The notes under the pieces: generated by a model
What the model was told of the DNA's origin: nothing
Seen by the model: the letters and a program-made list of their open reading frames with translations, nothing else
Databases searched by the model: none
Position numbers and translations under genes: made by a program
Part shown: one piece after another, positions 4,923 through 6,229 of the stretch
Position numbering within the stretch: position 1 is the stretch's first letter
Layout: each line of letters begins with the position of its first letter
NCBI GenBank assembly: GCA_017560605.1
Contig: JAFZEQ010000040.1
Location: forward strand, 1 to 6,229
Direction of reading: 5' to 3'
DNA: 6,229 nt
From: Paludibacteraceae bacterium
GTDB taxonomy: Bacteria > Bacteroidota > Bacteroidia > Bacteroidales > Paludibacteraceae

Positions 4923-4935
4923 AACCTTAACTATT

Positions 4936-5241
4936 ATGGCAAAAGTAAAACCAATGATCTTATTGGATGGGCTCAGCGGAAAGGTGTGTGGACATTCAAA
5001 CACCTATTTCGCAGAGCGTAACGGTACACAGTACACAGGTACCATCTGTAACCCGTACAAGGGAGAACCCACAGAAAAGCAAATAGCTGTACGTGAGGCA
5101 TTTACTGCAACTGCAGAGGCCATCAACGCGCTCACACAAGAGCAAAAAGCTGAATACGAGTCAGCTTTCAAAAAGCAAAAGAAGTACCGCACACTACGCG
5201 GATATATCTTCGCACAATTGTATAACCAAACTAATAACTAA
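4936..5241 (+). CDS. Small hypothetical protein, paralogue 1 of a tandem pair
   Basis: The product is 101 residues from ATG 4936. An in-frame ATG at 4909 would add nine residues and overlap the micropeptide by 14 bases. I prefer 4936 because its upstream TTAACTATT-ATGGCA resembles the ATTAACT-ATGGCA context of the next gene. I recognise no named family. Visible pieces are SGKVCG near the N-terminus, TGTICNPY in the middle, the helical stretch EKQIAVREAFTATAEAI, and a C-terminal KKQKKYRTLRGYIFAQLY. The last motif and the general plan recur in the gene at 5248, so the two look like diverged copies. The fold looks soluble and the C-terminus basic, with no signal peptide. It lies in a tight operon behind the ATPase. 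A nucleic-acid or capsid-like structural role would be a guess only. Confidence 0.72.
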   Translation: MAKVKPMILLDGLSGKVCGHSNTYFAERNGTQYTGTICNPYKGEPTEKQIAVREAFTATAEAINALTQEQKAEYESAFKKQKKYRTLRGYIFAQLYNQTNN

Positions 5242-5247
5242 TTAACT

Positions 5248-5562
5248 ATGGCACTAGTAGAATATGCATTTCCTGTGGATAAAGTCCACGGCAAAGTGGG
5301 TAAGAAACACAAAGTTGGCTTCGCCCACCTAACTTCAACCGGTAAAAACTTCACCGTTGTTTACGGTAAACGAAGCACCTCTGCTTCATCTACCGAGCTC
5401 AGCAACCGAGCTAAGTTCGCCGCTGTCGCTGCAGCTGCGCGTGAGCGTATGGACGATCCAAATCATATAGCTATGGATTCGTTGAACTTCTCTCGTCAAA
5501 GCAAGTACAAGACCCTCTGGGGTTATGTCTTCAAGCAAGAGTGGGATGCTTACCAAGACTAA
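5248..5562 (+). CDS. Small hypothetical protein, paralogue 2 of a tandem pair
   Basis: A 104-residue basic protein starts six bases after the previous stop. By eye it shares the plan of its neighbour: HGKVGKKHKVGFAH near the N-terminus, a beta-like stretch (FTVVYGKR), a helical block (ELSNRAKFAAVAAAARERM), and the C-terminal FSRQSKYKTLWGYVFKQEW, corresponding to KKQKKYRTLRGYIFAQLY in the first copy. The conserved endpoint is (K/R)QxKY(K/R)TLxGY(I/V)FxQ. No Shine-Dalgarno is visible, and the A/T-rich upstream is usual for the phylum. It is the last gene of the operon, with a terminator 10 bases after the stop. Function is unknown. Both copies kept intact suggests a heteromer or two specialised roles. 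Confidence 0.75.
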   Translation: MALVEYAFPVDKVHGKVGKKHKVGFAHLTSTGKNFTVVYGKRSTSASSTELSNRAKFAAVAAAARERMDDPNHIAMDSLNFSRQSKYKTLWGYVFKQEWDAYQD

Positions 5563-5571
5563 TAAACAAAA

Positions 5572-5603
5572 ACGAGCCACCTTCACGGGTGACTCGTTTT
5601 TTT
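5572..5603. terminator. Bidirectional terminator between the operon and the convergent glycyl-tRNA synthetase gene
   Basis: A 10-bp stem with one C-A mismatch pairs ACGAGCCACC 5572-5581 with GGTGACTCGT 5588-5597 around TTCACG. A T7 run (5597-5603) follows on the + strand, and the preceding AAACAAAAA gives a T-rich tail on the - strand. It lies between two convergent stop codons (5562 and 5620) and can serve both. Confidence 0.9.
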
Positions 5604-5619
5604 GTATCTTTCGACTATC

Positions 5620-6229
5620 TTATTTCAGTTTCTTGAAAGTCTCGCGCATGTTGCAAGCCTTACTGAGAATTGCGTACAAGTCGTCGATAGCTACGCGCTC
5701 TTGAGCCATGGTATCGCGGTGGCGGATAGTCACGCAATTGTCGTTCAAGGTGTCGTGATCCACGGTGATACAGAATGGAGTACCTACTGCATCTTGGCGG
5801 CGATAACGCTTACCGATAGAATCTTTCTCATCGTAGTTGGTGTGGAAGTCATACTTGAGCATATCCACGATCTCACGCGCTTTCTCTGGAAGACCATCTT
5901 TCTTAACAAGAGGCATCACGCAAGCCTTAACAGGAGCGAGGACAGCAGGGAGGTTCAATACCACGCGAGTGTCACCACCCTCGAGCACTTCCTCTTTGTA
6001 TGCACCACACATCACTGAGAGGAACATACGGTCTACACCAATAGATGTTTCGATTACGTATGGAGTGTAGCTCTTGTTGAGCTCTGGATCGAAGTACTCG
6101 ATCTTCTTGCCACTATATTGTGCATGTTGACTGAGGTCAAAGTCGGTACGGCTGTGGATACCCTCTACCTCCTTGAATCCGAATGGCATTTGGAATTCAA
6201 TATCAGTAGCAGCATTAGCATAGTGGGCC
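5620..6229 (-). CDS. glyQS: Glycine--tRNA ligase, homodimeric (alpha2) type, C-terminal part (partial)
   Basis: The frame reads through the right edge of the window, and 202 residues up to the stop at 5620-5622 are visible. The enzyme charges tRNA-Gly with glycine in the cytoplasm. The start of the visible part, AHYANAATDIEF, and then GIHSRTDFDLSQHAQYSGK are signatures of the alpha2 class IIa GlyRS. Class II motif 3 is GVDRMF at visible residues 64-69. The HGTP-type anticodon-binding domain follows, with VLAPVKACVMPLVKK, IGKRYRRQDAVGTPFCITVD and VTIRHRDTMAQERV. Motifs 1 and 2 and the N-terminus lie outside the window. The ATG at 6187-6189 is internal, not the start. It is a normal housekeeping copy, convergent with the accessory operon and sharing its terminator. 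Confidence 0.97.
   Translation of the reverse strand, partial: AHYANAATDIEFQMPFGFKEVEGIHSRTDFDLSQHAQYSGKKIEYFDPELNKSYTPYVIETSIGVDRMFLSVMCGAYKEEVLEGGDTRVVLNLPAVLAPVKACVMPLVKKDGLPEKAREIVDMLKYDFHTNYDEKDSIGKRYRRQDAVGTPFCITVDHDTLNDNCVTIRHRDTMAQERVAIDDLYAILSKACNMRETFKKLK

Noticed and set aside
1894..5562. Calling the whole middle a complete integrative element or prophage
   Set aside because: No integrase, transposase, relaxase, structural phage gene, tRNA-adjacent attachment site or flanking direct repeat was found in the window.
5602..6070. Plus-strand frames of 138 and 77 codons at the right end
   Set aside because: They are antisense to the clearly recognisable glycyl-tRNA synthetase and start inside its terminator region.

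Overview
The window looks like chromosomal DNA of a member of the Bacteroidales (Bacteroidota). The support is a TonB-dependent receptor C-terminus of the Bacteroidales kind, a BspA-type leucine-rich-repeat surface protein, a promoter matching the Bacteroidota -33/-7 pattern (TTTG, 20 nt, TAnnTTTG), several start codons preceded by A/T-rich sequence instead of a Shine-Dalgarno, and a DUF3987-like ATPase of a type common in this phylum. I would not name a genus. The two ends are housekeeping or envelope genes: the receptor on the left (+ strand) and glycyl-tRNA synthetase on the right (- strand). About 5 kb of accessory DNA lies between them.

Left part (1-1893). The receptor gene ends at 301 and is followed by a perfect 26-bp tandem duplication and a strong rho-independent terminator. 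A good promoter then opens onto about 270 nt that can fold into an elaborate set of helices. I read this as a structured non-coding RNA or 5' leader. Its 3' side has competing pairings, and it leads to a small unknown gene (823-1080) coupled to a secreted BspA-type LRR protein (1084-1893) with 69-bp tandem repeats.

Middle part (1894-3570). This visibly AT-rich stretch carries two unrecognised small genes (1917-2255 and 2746-3207). Between them is nearly 500 bases of gene-free DNA with a 32-bp tandem repeat and a possible pseudoknot. After the second gene come two terminators enclosing a GTTTA heptamer repeat. Two arrays of GTGAAA/TTTCAC hexamers with the same architecture (two forward, a spacer, three reverse) lie about 1.25 kb apart. 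One overlaps the 3' end of the first small gene. The other sits just before, or within the 5' end of, the ATPase gene.

Right part (3571-5562). A DUF3987-like P-loop ATPase is followed closely by a 31-residue hydrophobic micropeptide and two small proteins that look like diverged paralogues of each other. All are on the + strand with short gaps, so they probably form one operon, and it ends at a terminator shared with the convergent glycyl-tRNA synthetase gene. An ATPase related to primase/helicase-like proteins next to iteron-like repeats suggests the replication or regulatory module of a mobile or formerly mobile element. No integrase, transposase, relaxase or capsid gene is visible, so this remains an inference. 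The most interesting items are the structured RNA, the twin hexamer arrays and the ATPase/micropeptide/paralogue operon.
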